From Platycnemis pennipes (lineage: Eukaryota > Arthropoda > Insecta > Odonata > Platycnemididae): DNA of 64,000 nucleotides. A program made the position numbers and the translations under genes. The stretch covers positions 49,122,107 to 49,186,106 of the forward strand of contig OW121846.1 of assembly GCA_933228895.1 (NCBI GenBank), given 5' to 3'. Of the stretch, positions 32,827-44,325 are shown piece by piece. The notes beneath the pieces are model-generated. The model worked only from the letters and a program-made list of their open reading frames with translations, made no database searches and was not told the origin of the DNA. Position 1 is the stretch's first letter, and every line of letters starts with the position of its first letter.

Positions 32827-33324
32827 GATCATGAAGTGCGTATACTCTCGCGCTCCTAGGTTCGATAATAAATAATATGTTGTATTGTGCGTCTAAGTCG
32901 ATAATAAACGCTACAGAGCGCGCTTTACTTTATTCTTCTGCGTTCAATAGCAAATGGGATATTCGTTACCGGGACTCATCTACCAGTGACGGGAGGAATA
33001 TAGAGGGGGTACTTCACGGGAGGAATATGGAGGAGGGCGTTCACCCTGGGATATGTGTCAGTGGGAAACGTTGGGTGGGAAAAGTTGGGTGTAGGTCAGT
33101 GCTAATAAACGCTTTATTTTCTAATATGGGATTATCACACTTGCGTGGAGGCATTTCAAAATTAATGAAAATGGTTTAAAGCTTACTAATAATATGATTA
33201 TTTTAATGATTAGCGATTTCGTAATGAGCAAACATCTATAAAATCGACAGTAGTATTGAATGATTAGCTCATTGCATTGCCTTTTGCGTGGTATTGAACA
33301 CACGCATCATCCTACGCTCATAGA
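32827..33324. other. No recognised gene
   Basis: Short spacer between the LINE tail and the MMP pseudogene. A twice-repeated cgggaggaata occurs at 32990-33030. No supported ORF. Confidence 0.4.
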
Positions 33325-34440
33325 ATGATTGCTTTAGTCTTATTTCTGCTCTTCATTGAGCTGGGGGTGCAAATAGTCATTTCGGACGAAAACAATACTG
33401 ATCAAACGTATTGCGTCACTGAATATCTACGCCAGTATGGATACTTGAACGTAATTGAAAATGAAGTTGTTAACATTGATCTAATAGCTTTTAAGGAAGC
33501 TCTTAAAGTTTTTCAAGAATATTATAATATAACCAAAGATGGTGAATTAAACGAGATGACTAAATTTCATCAATAGACCTCGGCACGGCGTTGTAGATGA
33601 TTCCGGGTTTTCGTAGTCTCATTATAAATGGAATAAAAGTGTCGTGAAATGGAACTACGCCCTGGTGAACAGGACCTACATAGATGTGGCAAATAGAGCA
33701 TTTGAAATATGGAGTCAGCTTATGAATTTAGAGTTTGAACAAGATTCTTATAGCTCAGATATTATCATTATGAATACGCGGTACACTCATCAATATTATC
33801 ATAGAAAAGAATTGTGTCCTGCTACTTTGGATAGATCAGGAGGTAAATTAGCCCATGCGTATTACCCGACAGGGCGTGATTCACCGTTGGAAATCCACAT
33901 CGATCAAGATGAAGAATGGTATTTGGGGATGCATCACGTCGAATTGACCTAAAGGCAAGTTAGCCTATTGCCGGTTTTAATGCGCGAGATTGGGCACACG
34001 CTTGGCATCTCGCATTCCAGCGATAAGAACGCTCTAATGTTCCCATACTATGACTATCATAATTACCGAATTACGTTACATGAGGATGGCATACGAGCGG
34101 TGCAATACCTCTACGGCGTACCTCCAGAAGGTAAGAATAGAGAGAATCCGTCTGAAAATATAAATGCACATGGAGAAAATACGGAAAGGGATGGAGGAGG
34201 GAATGATGGATCCCTTCAACCACCAGAGTTGTGTGATATTGAGAGTGTTGATGAATTTCTCATCGTCAATAATTCGATGCATATTTTTCACGCAAAATAG
34301 TTTTGGCACGTGGATATGAAGAAAAGAAAAAAGAGAGATCTTTGGTCCTCGTCTCATTACAGATTGGCTTCCATTCTTACCCGGAGCGAAAAAATTGATG
34401 AGAAGAAGATGAATGAGGAAGGTATATATGAAGACAACAG
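33325..34440 (+). pseudogene. Matrix metalloproteinase pseudogene, apparently intronless
   Basis: It starts MIALVLFLLFIELGVQIVIS (signal peptide), followed by an MMP prodomain (VTEYLRQYGYL, FQEYYNITKDGELNE). After a frameshift at about 33575 the cysteine-switch motif reads RPRHGVVD: the essential Cys of PRCGxxD is His. The catalytic domain follows (WNYALVNRTYIDVANRAFEIWSQ is split here: KWNYALVNRTY, ANRAFEIWSQL; SGGKLAHAYYP; HIDQDEEWYLG). A stop lies at 33950-33952. The zinc site reads REIGHTLGISH: the first His of HExGHxxGxxH is Arg. The Met-turn ALMFPYY is kept. A linker and the start of a hemopexin-like repeat (LCDIESVDEFL, MHIFHAK, stop, FWHVD) lead to a TAA at 34438-34440. No GT..AG introns are needed. 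A processed copy is likely; capture through another element is possible. Its 3' end overlaps the outer edge of the inverted duplication. Confidence 0.85.
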
Positions 34441-34459
34441 AATACCATAATGTCGACCG

Positions 34460-34968
34460 CTAGGGGGGCATCGTGGTGACTGGCGGGCGTCACGCGTTCA
34501 CTCAAAAATAATTTTCTTTCTTAAATGAAATTACCTCTCAAAAACTTTTTTAATTTATAGAGGTTTGTGTCTACAAAATATAAAAAAAATAAGCAAATAG
34601 TAGGCATAGGTACACCGTCAAAAATTGATTTGAAACTTTAAAATTGTTATTAACTTTATAAACTTGTGTAAAATTCACAATATAATCCCTTATTATATTT
34701 TTATAATTCAAGGCCTTTAAAACATGCTCTTAAGCACATCTGTAGCTGAAGTTGTCTCTGAGATATACCGTAAAATGTGTATAAAACGTTTGCAAAATTC
34801 GAATTTTGCAACGTAGCAATATTTTGAAAACGGTTGCGTTTTTTCAAAACGACTTTGGGGTTTTCATTTTCTTAACAAATGGAGCCGTTATGGCAAATCT
34901 TAATAAAATCGGTGACCCTAAGGGTCATTTTTGCCGATTTTCTGGTCGATTTGACGTGGTATGTCCCA
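34460..34968 (-). repeat. Long-TIR transposon terminus in left arm
   Basis: The terminus lies at 34968, facing right: on the minus strand it starts tgggacataccacgtcaaat and continues gacccttagggtcaccgatt. This resembles the ends of the 15814-18652 element (tgggtcattccacctcaat..tcccttagggtctcagattt) in position and wording but is a different subfamily. Only one TIR is present, truncated outward. Confidence 0.65.
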
Positions 34969-35511
34969 CAATTATATAAAATAGTATTCATTTGATAATA
35001 TCTCAACCAACCTTTGGTATAAAATAATTCTTGGAAAGAACTAACAATATTGTACATAAATAATGAACGTCCAAATATTCTAATTCTTTTTGCATTTGGC
35101 GCATCTTATGTACGATAATTCTCATCCATGCATACATTCCGGACACGATTTTTGCGGCTACCGTATGCAGTTGCATTATCCTTTCGTTCTTGCGTGTGGA
35201 AGGGGTTGATAGCAACTTGAAAGAATGCTCCTTCCTCCACGAAGTGTCCCAAAATCAACTGAATTGGTTTAACTGTACAGAGAGTGCATGACAAGTAGTT
35301 ACGGGAAAAGGTCATAACGCGGCCTCTCTTAGACGAGTTTTTTTAAGCCTAGAATAGGCGTCTCCTATTTCTGGAGGAATTTTTGTGCAACTGCTCTTTG
35401 GGATTTACATGTCATAATAAAACACTACATTTGTTTTAGTTTCTACATTACAAACCCATTTTTATAATTTTTTGACATGGTTTCTCAGAACTCAAGAGAT
35501 TATCAGTCAAA

Positions 35512-37130
35512 TCACACTACGTTGGCGTCTTCTAAATAAATGTAACTTATACACATCTCATATTTGTACTTCGTGTATCTATTTTTACTACGCCCGCATT
35601 TGATACATCTCCCTCTTTTTAGAGTGGCAATTTCTTCAGTTTTTAGCCTCAATTCTAGGGGTAGATAAGGTTTCCAGATCTGTAAACAATCCATCGTTAG
35701 TTCTCGTGCTAATGAAATCAAGAATCCACTCCAAATGTTTGAAAGAGGACTTACATTGCTGCGGAATATTATTTAAGAATTTATTCCAGCAATGTTCATC
35801 GTGCTATAAAAAACCACCATTGGCCATGGGTTTGTTTTTCTCGATACACGGTATGAGCCGCAGAGCTGGTCGACAGTAAAATCAACGCGTGACTTAGTTA
35901 GATTATAAAATATAAATCTTTGGTTTTTTTCTATAAGAGCTATCTGTACTAGCGCCATTATGCATAGCTGAAATAAGCAAAAAAAAAATTTTTGCATATA
36001 GGATACTAATGTGCATTCCTTTGTAAACCCAAATAAACTAGATTCTTTTATTCGAGATTTTTTTCTTTAAAACAAGGTGGAAAATCTCTTTTATTTTTCT
36101 TTTAGCCCCTACAAAATAAAAGTTCTTTTTTTTTAAATACTCAGATAATTCTATGCTAGTAAACCGATTGTCAAATGTAATCTTATGTCCCGACCCAGAA
36201 ATTTGAGAACTTAACCGGTTGACGACATCAATTGGGCCACTACTGATTTGAAAAAGGGCCCAAAGGTTTCTTGCCGGCGTATATTTCAAGATTGGAGGTG
36301 TAACACACGCGCAAATCCACTAATGCGAGAATTTTAATGCCGTACTTTTTTGGGTTTTTCGGGATGCATTGTCTAAAATGGCATCACCATGCAATCCCTC
36401 CAATTACTCGTCAATTGTACAGTATACTATAACACTATAATTGCTTTGGCAATTATTTACGAATATTTCAAATAAATCTATAATATGAGCCAAACAGTCT
36501 GCTCTTTTCCTTTCCTCTCTAGAATTTTGTTCGTCAAATCTCAAGCCGTAGATCAAAAACTTGAACCATTTCTCAGAGAACACTAGACGACATAATACGA
36601 TACCCGTTTCGTCCGCAGATCAAATATTGAAGGTATTTGCTCTTTTTACATTCCTTGCCCTACATAAATAAAGCACACAAAACAGAGTCTTGATTTCTAA
36701 AGCATCTCTTGCATCTCTTTCTCTGCTATAATGTTGCACAATTTTATAAATTTTCTGATTTTTACATTCTACGATAGCAGAAATAATTTCGCTGTCAAAA
36801 AATAACTCCCGGCGTTCTGTCGGAGATTTAGCTTCTTTGCTACACCAGTTGATTACACCCAGTAAATGAATCATAATGTTATGTCGACGCATCCAAACAT
36901 TCTTTGTGGGGACACTTTTACAGAAACGTGAAATTTTCTCTCGTCCTAGGAAATGTGTCCACTGAGCTGCAGTATGTGTCTTCAGAATTCACATCATTGT
37001 CACTCGCTTCTTGCTCTGTGTCTGTATTCTCTGTTCTCTCTTCCACAGTGTCGTGTTCAGAATCACTGGATTCATCCGAAACATCTGTTTCCCCATCCTG
37101 CACCTCCTGAAGCCACTGCTCCACTGGTTT
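35512..37130 (-). pseudogene. piggyBac transposase pseudogene (left arm)
   Basis: Fragments in N-to-C order on the minus strand. 37124-36918: EQWLQEVQDGETDVSDESSD, an acidic N-terminus, ending TRENFTFL. 36892-36620: VWMRRHNIMIHLLGVINW-type with TERRELFFDS. 36289-36038: ARNLWALFQISSGPIDVVNR, SGSGHKITFDNRFTSIELSE and KKNFYFVGAKRKI, matching the DDE_Tnp_1_7 core 'tDNffts..La..L..'. 35997-35773: FYNLTKSRVDFTVDQLCGSY. 35721-35512: SLARELTMDCLQIWKPY and the Cys-rich tail RCIKCGRSKNRYT. Many stops and shifts; inactive. Confidence 0.85.
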
Positions 37131-38109
37131 TCTATCCTACTCCACCGTGGGGTCCAGCTTTCTTTTTTTCTCCATTACAGTCTCCTAAAATATCGACGTC
37201 ATTTTCAGTATACGTCCTCAAACATAACATAATTTTTTATAAGTAACATATGTACCTACTTATTAAAAATTGTAGAAAGAGTATTCACCTGAAAGAAGTA
37301 CCTAACTAACTTCCAGTCATTTCGGAGCAAATACCGGAGAAACAGAAGAGATACTTTTCGAGAATTGGTACAATGTAAATTAATTCTTTAAAAGATCAAA
37401 CATCATATAAAAATGTGTAGTACTGCACGGAAGAATAAAAGCGATTTGCGATAATATATGCTGAACACTAATACTGCATTTAATTACTTCTAGTACTAAC
37501 CCATATCGACGACAATATAATCATCGGTCTCTGAAAAACACCGAGCAACCGAATTGGAAGAAGGTGGATACAAAATTGCAGTAAAGGTCGTGCGGTGTCC
37601 ACGAGACGCCAAGATGCGCCTAAGGGAAGGAAACCGCATGTTACTGAAAACATTATGTAGCATAGAAGAAACGAATTTTCTCTGATAAAATCAAATATTA
37701 TACCTGAAAGGTATACCAAATTCCAAAAAAAAGCAACCTATATTTTTAACAGAAACCGACATTTTACTCATACTGACGTTTCATAGATACCACGCGACCT
37801 CTCCAGGGTTGATAAAAACTGCTACAGGATTCACTTGAAGGATCATGAACTCTTATTCAATCGTCATATTCCTATGCGTTGTAATCGTTGACAAAATAAC
37901 ATGAAAAATATGGAAAATCCCGTTGAGTTAAGTACGTGACAATGCTTTACATCGGCGAGTGCTTGCTCTTCACACTAGCGGCCGATCTATTGTGAGACGA
38001 TAGTCAGACGGAGGGAGGAAGTGGATCATCGGAGGAGATCATCGGGGTTTCAGAACCGCTTCCCCGGTGCACTGGTTCAGAACCACTGACAAGGTGCACC
38101 GGATAACCA

Positions 38110-38284
38110 CCCAGCCCTAACCAGGAGGCAGCCCCCAACACAGGAGTTGCCATCTACAAACACTCCACCAGCAGGTGACCCCAAGATCGTCCACGCAACC
38201 CCAGGGTCAGAGGGCACATCGTCCAGCGGCCGCCCTAAGAGACACGTCCGTTTCCTCCGGCACCTGCTGAACTACCAATTCTGA
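38110..38284 (+). pseudogene. Gypsy-like retrotransposon Pol C-terminus
   Basis: The frame ending at TGA 38282-38284 reads TPPAGDPKIVHATPGSEG, then GRPKRHVRFLRHLLNYQF. Basic, Pro-rich 'RRP.R....P..L.DY' tails end the integrase of many gypsy-type Pol proteins. A purine-rich tract (gcaggggggtga) and an LTR-like block follow, as expected. Only this arm keeps it. Confidence 0.5.
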
Positions 38285-38384
38285 CCTCATTAAACCAATT
38301 CAAACCAATTTCTGATTTTTTTTTGCTGTTTTTTTCTTAACTTTCATTTTTTTCCAGCTAGGGTATATCACTGCAGGGGGGTGA

Positions 38385-38712
38385 TGTGTCGGATATTTCA
38401 GGTCAAAGTTCCACCACTCGGGTCCGCCACCTGGCTGAGGTCGCAGCTCAGTCTGAACGGGGAATTAGAATGGGGATCCATCCTTACTCTGGGGGTCGAA
38501 GCCCGAAGGTCCCTGGCGCGGCCGCCAGAGCAGAGGGGACCCTTACACCCCGGGAAAGCGCCACCCACGCTAAGAGACCGCGGAACGAGTGATCGAGTAA
38601 CACCCGGACGAGAGTCTTTCACTGTCCTTTGCCGGCGTGCATTTTCTAACTCTGTATCGATCTACACCGTAATAAACGTGGCCCGCTGTATTAGGTAAAA
38701 CCATTATCTACA
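38385..38712 (+). mobile_element. Gypsy-like LTR
   Basis: Starts tgtcggatatttcaggtc directly after the polypurine tract gcaggggggtga and ends near attatctaca. It is GC-rich, with cggaacgagtgatcgag and an aataaa-like signal (gtaataaacgtgg) at 38670. TG..CA limits are inferred. The partner 5' LTR is absent, so this is the right end of a truncated element. Its 3' half recurs inverted at 58130-58340. Confidence 0.6.
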
Positions 38713-38939
38713 TCAACCCTTTCATTCAACCTTGTCGAAATTTAGATAAGGAATGTGTAATTGGTAAACATCCTTATAGAGAAGTAGTATACATGCAAAC
38801 ATAATACTTCCTGGTAATAAGTATTATGTATGCCTGTATGGCTACAAGGACTGACATCTGTGCAGCTGTTAATTTTTTTTAGCCAATTTCAGTGCAACGC
38901 GACAATTGGAAGGGGTTGAAGCCAGTACTTCGATATGTG

Positions 38940-40315
38940 CAGGGCCGCCCATAGAATGACGGGTAAGGCACAAGTTATGCCACAGAAAAAAAATCGGGGG
39001 AATAAAAATTTTGGGGGATTTTTAAAATGCATAAGGAAATTTTACTAAATGTAAATATTTTTACCTGTTTACAGTAGTTTATATACGTATCGAAAGATTA
39101 TAACGATAAATGAATGTTAAGCGTTAATTTTAGTATACAAAACATCGTGCTGTTATGGAGAATCCCCGAACGCCACCCAGTTGCATAGCTGACTCAGCAT
39201 CCCTCCTGTCTTATTCCCGCCCCCTCCTCCCAACATCTGCCCATGGATCACATCAGAGTACAGTCAAACACTGCATGTTACCTTTGGCGGTGGTTTTTCA
39301 CCCCCACTTCCCCTTAGTCGACAACCGGACTGACCTGCCACCTGAAGGAGAGCACATTCTTGAAAGTGAAGTGGAAAAAATATACAAACCTTCCCTTTCA
39401 ACAGAAACTGCAGCATATCTAGATGACGTTAGACATCCAGCTTACTATGAAACAAAAAGCTTACACCTGAACTTATTAATGAAGCTTTAGCATTAGAATC
39501 CCAAAACCTACTGTCTATGGTTTTTCGCACTTCGTGTGGTAGGAAATTCAGTCCGAAAGTAAAAAACAATTCTTCTACCAAACGGAACAGCAAAATAACG
39601 AAAATGGCTTGTTTGCAGTTTATAAGAGAGCTGTCTTTTGCTTACATTGTCTGATATTTTCTTTACCTAAAGAAATATTTCACACACATGTTATAGGGGA
39701 TGGACAGACCACAGAGGAGTTAGAGATATAGAACTCCATGAAAAATCCAAAGCCCATTTAGCTTCTCAATTTACAAAGCTTCAATGGATCTCAAAAAAAG
39801 GGTTGATAAACATTTGACTTGACAAAGTGACAAAACGCTAAATCACCACCGCGGAGTTCTATTGGTCAAAATACACAGCTGCCCATATCTAGCAGAGGAG
39901 ATGTTGCCATTCAGAATTAAGGACCCACTGAATGGAAAAATTTTAACCTCATTCAGATTGCTTGCAAGGTACAGCCCAGGCACAACAGTTTATTTGGAGA
40001 AGCTTGACAAATCAAAAGAAATCAAAACAGCCGAACAAAGATTTCTGGATCAGAGATACAAGGAAGTGTTAATTGGGCCTTAGAGGAGGTTATTAACTAT
40101 TCCTAGATTTCCTTGCCTGACGATGTTTTACGAGATACTTCTGGCATTGCCAGTAACAAGTTTCTCAGCAGAGAAATATATATGAGCAGATTAAGAATTG
40201 TAAAAAATAGGCTGAGAAGCAGCAGGGGAGATGTCTGGTTCTCTGACATTCTAGTCGTTTCTTCTGAAAAAAGGCATTTTATTATCCATTCATAACAGTG
40301 AAGTTATAGAAACAT
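38940..40315 (+). pseudogene. hAT-type transposon, 5' TIR and N-terminal transposase (left arm)
   Basis: The 5' terminus cagggccgcccatag at 38940 fits hAT ends. ORF 39155-39490 includes FPLVDNRTDLPPEGEHILES, KPSLSTETAAYLDDVRHPAY and KSLHLNLLMKL. After stops come the TTF-zinc-finger-like relic (WTDHRGVRDIELHEKSKAHL) and 39862-40083 with AEEMLPFRIKDPLNGKILTS, LLARYSPGTTVYLEKLDKSK. This matches the order N-terminus, zinc finger, start of the catalytic region in ZMYM1-like hAT transposases. The catalytic and dimerisation domains and the 3' TIR are missing. Confidence 0.7.
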
Positions 40316-40666
40316 TTTCTTTTTCAATGAAGCAAAGAAAAAAACTACTACTGTATAAAGGATATCAAGGTTAGGGTAGTCAAAATTGTGCCACTACCAC
40401 CAGTACTAATTTAATCTGTATTATTTTATTATTATTATTTGAGTTTTTTACCAGCATGATTTGAAAGTAAGAGCTATGAATAATCATGTAAATGGGTTCC
40501 ATTTAATCAAAGACAAATCTTAATTCAAAAGTTTAGTTTATTTAGATGTCCATATTTTTGCACATTTCACTAGTACAGCTCTCCCGAAAGCTCATGCCGC
40601 TCTAATGCACAGAAGAAGACGTCGTAGAGGGGTGGTGAAGCAGTTAATGAATGTCAGTTTCGTGGA

Positions 40667-40702
40667 ATAGGGGGGGGGGGAGGGGTGGGGGGGGGGGGGG
40701 AA
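40667..40702 (+). repeat. Homopolymeric G tract
   Basis: Runs of 10 and 14 or more G separated by aggggtg. The corresponding site in the right arm (about 56190-56205) has only short pyrimidine runs, so the tract expanded after duplication or reflects sequencing uncertainty. Confidence 0.9.
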
Positions 40703-41710
40703 GGGAGGCAGGGAAAAGCGAAGACATTGCATTTGTGCCATTCATGAAGGCATTTCAGAAAATGGAATTTGTATGACGCGGACAAAACAAACGCCGCGAA
40801 TCCGAAATCTATAAGCTTTCGCGAGAGGTTTCGAAGCCTGGAATGTCAATTTTAGATCATTGGTTTTGCCCTAGACACGGTGACGTCCTAACAGATAAAA
40901 AAATATGTTTTCACGATTCGACAGTAAAAAGATGGCACTAGAACTCAGATTTTTCTGTAGTAACTTGTTACTAACCACTATTCAGAAATAAATTTCGGGA
41001 TATGATCTGAAAATACACTATTTTTCCTTGAAATTTTCTCCGCCATGAGTTGAGATACGAAAATGATTTTTAATGTGTGATTTAGTTGCATCCTAGATTT
41101 TTCAATGATGGAACATGTCATGGACGTTAGCTTCATTTACTCTCTATACTCGGGGAAACCGTGGAGTAGGTCAAACGCTTTTTTCGGCGTCCATCGCGCG
41201 CAACACTGGCTGTAACGCTGGCGCTGCCGACAGTGCAGCGGAGGATCTCCTCCTCCTACTCCCTCTCCCTCGAGCTCCTTGACCCTCAGCTCGCTGCCCT
41301 CTTATCGCTCGGCAATGAGGTCTTCTGAGAATCGGGTTTCATGAGTCTACAATAGTGTTTTGTACCACGCTGAACCAAAAACAGTGGTGCAATTTCTCAG
41401 AAAAGAACAGATTTTTGTTCGCGGTCGCGGTCATGAGATTTATGTTTCATTTCCTTCCGATATTTTGCTTGGAGTGTCCAAGAGATCGATACGTGAAGAG
41501 GTATTTGCCGGTATAATTGCCTGAAAAGTATTGGAGGTCATAATTTTTGCCAGTTTCGGTAACGCTTTTTCCTATATGCGTATGTGCAACACGGAACATC
41601 CAGTCTGGCTGATTCATTCACTTATTAATGCATAGCCCAATTTAAAGATGATAAACGCGTGAAATTTCGTCAAATTGTCCCTATCGCTGCGTAGGAGCGT
41701 GCAAAAAAAA

Positions 41711-41757
41711 TTGCATCACCTGATGATGATGCATCACATCGAAACCGGTCGGAGTAG
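41711..41757 (+). ncRNA. Hammerhead-like core motif (tentative)
   Basis: CTGATGA (41720-41726) and CGAAAC (41740-41745) bracket a 10-bp palindrome tgatgcatca; ccggtcgg follows. Order and spacing resemble a hammerhead ribozyme's catalytic core with stem II, but stem I and the cleavage triplet are not convincing. The copy in the right arm is identical in this core. Confidence 0.25.
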
Positions 41758-42174
41758 AGATTTTGTTGTGATAAATTGCCAATAATATCTAATTTAAATA
41801 GAAATTTATTCGGAATTCAGGGGTAAATATTCATTTAAATGTAATTTGTAAATATAAAGGGATTTTTAAGCAGTATTTAAAGTTCAAGTTATATGTTCAG
41901 TTTCAGAGTTCTAGTAAGAACCCTTGGAGACATAATTTTCACACTAACTTATAGAATTATACTAATTATATAGGCTTAAATAATACTAATAGTTGTGGAA
42001 TCCAATACAAATTTTAGTACCTCAGGGAGATAAGTACTGTGCAATTACACTATCATTTATTTAGCATATTTGAACTGACCTGCCGGTTGTGAACCTAAAA
42101 TGCTGATACATTTTCATTCCTGTGTGCGTCATTAGGTTTTTTGGGAGGTCCTATTAATGGTAGCACCTTCCTTC

Positions 42175-42225
42175 CAAAAGGAGGTAGGACTATGAGGCGA
42201 CAAACACCTCATAGTCCTACCTCCT
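42175..42225. repeat. Perfect 21-bp hairpin at the inner edge of the left arm
   Basis: Two exactly complementary 21-mers (42175-42195 and 42205-42225) flank a 9-base loop cgacaaaca. It begins 5 bp after the last base shared with the right arm. No such hairpin is seen at the right arm's inner edge. Confidence 0.95.
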
Positions 42226-43600
42226 TTCAAACATTGTTGAGTGTAATTTCTCCAGGAAACGATAATTTAGCACAATTCAAATTTCGCGAGAAAACAGCAT
42301 CATGACAAAATAAGTAAGAATGATGTTGAGCAGTAGTTTGGAACAATTATTAACTTGGCATTTGCTGATTTTTTGGGCTGAAGAATATTAAAATAAAATT
42401 ACTTCAAATTTTCCATCATTTTTTTTTCGAACACTTATTTTATAATGTTCTATTCTTTTCAAAATTATTCCCATAAGGTACAAAAAATAAAATCGCAATA
42501 ATTTTGTAGTTTGAAATTGTTCCTGTGTTAGAGTGACATCCGTTTTTCATCCCGAAACGAAATTTCCCATGGTGTTTCTCCATAAATATTATTCTGTTGC
42601 ATGGATTCCTTTCTCAGAATTAACCTCCCTGCAAGTAAAGTGGCACGTAACATCTATTATCCCATCTGCATCGGAGACTAATCAGTCTGGAGAAGCTGCC
42701 GGAAGAGGCAGGTGTTCGTTTACAAAGAGACCTGCGGGGAGAACTCCATTTCCGCTACTCTTCTCGCTGTCCGCAATCGGATTTTTTCGTTGAAGTTCGC
42801 CTCGTCAATCACCATATTTCGGTTTAAAGAAGGGAACAGTAAATTTTCAACCCATTTGTCTTTTGGCGTTGTGTTCCGTAAGTTGCAAATTCGCTCAAAT
42901 GTTGACTCGATCACCCTGTCTGCGAATCAAGTTACAACCTGCTCCCTGGTTCCTCGATTGTTTTTGTTTCCTGAAGATTTTCCCGGGCTGCCTTGTCCAG
43001 ATTAAGTGCTGTCACTAATTTTGTATTGTTTCCTGGCCAACAGTCGTGGCCTCCTCGACATCGTCACATATTGCCCTCGTCTGGCCCATGTATTCCAGGG
43101 CGTTTCTTCTTTGACGAGTAAAAGAAGTCCAAATGACGCTTCCCTCTGGACTTTTCCTTATTTCGGGGGAGATGGAGAATATTTTCGTAAAATCCCCGGG
43201 GATGGTGTTTGTCCGACTTTCGTGTACTTTATGGTATAATTTAGGTCACGTGTTAAAATCCATTAGTTCGATATCGAACCGAGTTAGGTAGGCACCCCCA
43301 ACTATTAATTTAATCTTTTAACACCAACGTACTTTGCGACGTAAGAGTAGTACAATTCCGTAAGGTTGTTGGCCGCGTTACATATTAAATTAGCGGAAGG
43401 CAACAGGTTAAAATTCAAAAGGGGGTAGAAAAATTTGAAGATGATGAAATAAATTAAATAACATCTGAAATAAATTAAATTCTCTTTGTGTTTTAAACCT
43501 ATCATTAGATGTGAAACCGTTTAGATGACTTGAAACTTTAATGAATGAACCGCCATTCAGCAGGCGGCAATCACTAGACGTTATCTATTCTAGTATCACA
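42226..43600. other. Spacer between left arm and Penelope-like element, with possible Penelope ORF fragment
   Basis: Mostly unassigned. On the minus strand 42914-42720 encodes ESTFERICNLRNTTPKDKWV, then ENLLFPSLNRN and RTARRVAEMEFSP. This faintly resembles the N-terminal region of Penelope-like polyproteins ('WVxNLSxxxL...'). No other support. Confidence 0.3.
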
Positions 43601-43939
43601 GAAACTATATATTTGTTCACAGAGAGGACGCACTAGACGGATGCACAATAATGCACACAAAAAGACACCACAAAACATAGATACATGAAAAAAGGAGACA
43701 CTCACAAAGTAGACTAGGAGACGTTTCGACGCTCATGGCGCCATTCTCGATCCGGAGAGAGTGATGTTCTCCACGGAGAGTGAGGGGGTGGAAAGGGAAA
43801 AGGGTGGAGGGAAGAGGTGGTGGTGGGGAGGAAAAGGTGAACAATAGGGACTCTCAAATTTGCTAATTGAGGCCTGGATACTCCCATGCCTTAGAAACGA
43901 ATATGTGGGCAGATTCTCTGGTTCTCATCTCATGAATCC

Positions 43940-44325
43940 CTTCTTTCTTTCATAAATTCCCTAAATACTTCTTTCTCAGTTTCTTTCACCTCTTCTATCT
44001 CCGAATCCTCAATTACCTTTTTAGATATCAATATCCTCTTGCAAAATCAAAAATTCATTATCTCTGTCCAGAAAAAACCTACAAATCATGAACAATATCT
44101 TCACTTCCAAAGTTGCCACCCGCCACACATATCAAGCGTTCGATCCCGTCTCCCTCTCCACCCGAGGACACCGTGTATGTAACAACGCCCCTTCCCTCCA
44201 AAATATACGGACAGCCTCCATCACTCCCTCAGGAAACGCGGGTACCCCGAAAAACTACTCCACAACAAAATCCTCCCACCCACCGCCAAATTCACCCCCC
44301 CCCCCGTACCAAGTCTGACTACCCA
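43940..44325 (+). pseudogene. Penelope-like RT, C-terminal fragment
   Basis: One frame reads ESSITFLDINILLQNQKF, then KKPTNHEQYLHFQSCHPPHI and, after a frameshift, KRSIPSPSPPEDTVYVTT. The FLDxxI...KPTxxxQYLHFxSxHPxHxKRSIPxS pattern is the hallmark of the Penelope RT thumb region. It ends at the DNA transposon insertion. Confidence 0.85.

Larger units (their letters stand above)
34400..42170 (+). repeat. Left arm of a large inverted duplication
   Basis: Mirror image of 54500-61245. Order from the outer edge inwards: last 40 bp of the MMP pseudogene, long-TIR terminus (34460-34968), piggyBac pseudogene, gypsy-like 3' end with LTR, hAT 5' part, non-coding block ending gggaggtcctattaatggta. Colinear matches include tatgaagacaacagaatacc / its inverse at 61190, ccctaagggtcatttttg, aaagggcccaaaggtttctt and aagccttttgccgt-type blocks. 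This arm is longer, keeping about 1.28 kb (37258-38537) that the right arm lacks. A hAT ORF block of 71 residues differs at four positions between arms. Confidence 0.92.
40420..42170 (+). repeat. Non-coding inner block of the left arm
   Basis: Shared in inverse with 54500-56460. Contains a G-run (40667-40702, left arm only), a GC-rich patch (gtaacgctggcgctgccgac at 41210) and a tgatgatgatgcatcacatc / cgaaaccggtcgg motif at 41720-41752. No ORF with motif. The element class is unknown; the motif type suggests a retroelement end. Confidence 0.6.

Noticed and set aside
36904..37246. Ser/Leu-rich plus-strand ORFs in the left arm, and 58218-58640 minus in the right arm
   Set aside because: They are antisense to the acidic N-terminus of the piggyBac transposase. 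Their conservation between arms follows from the duplication.
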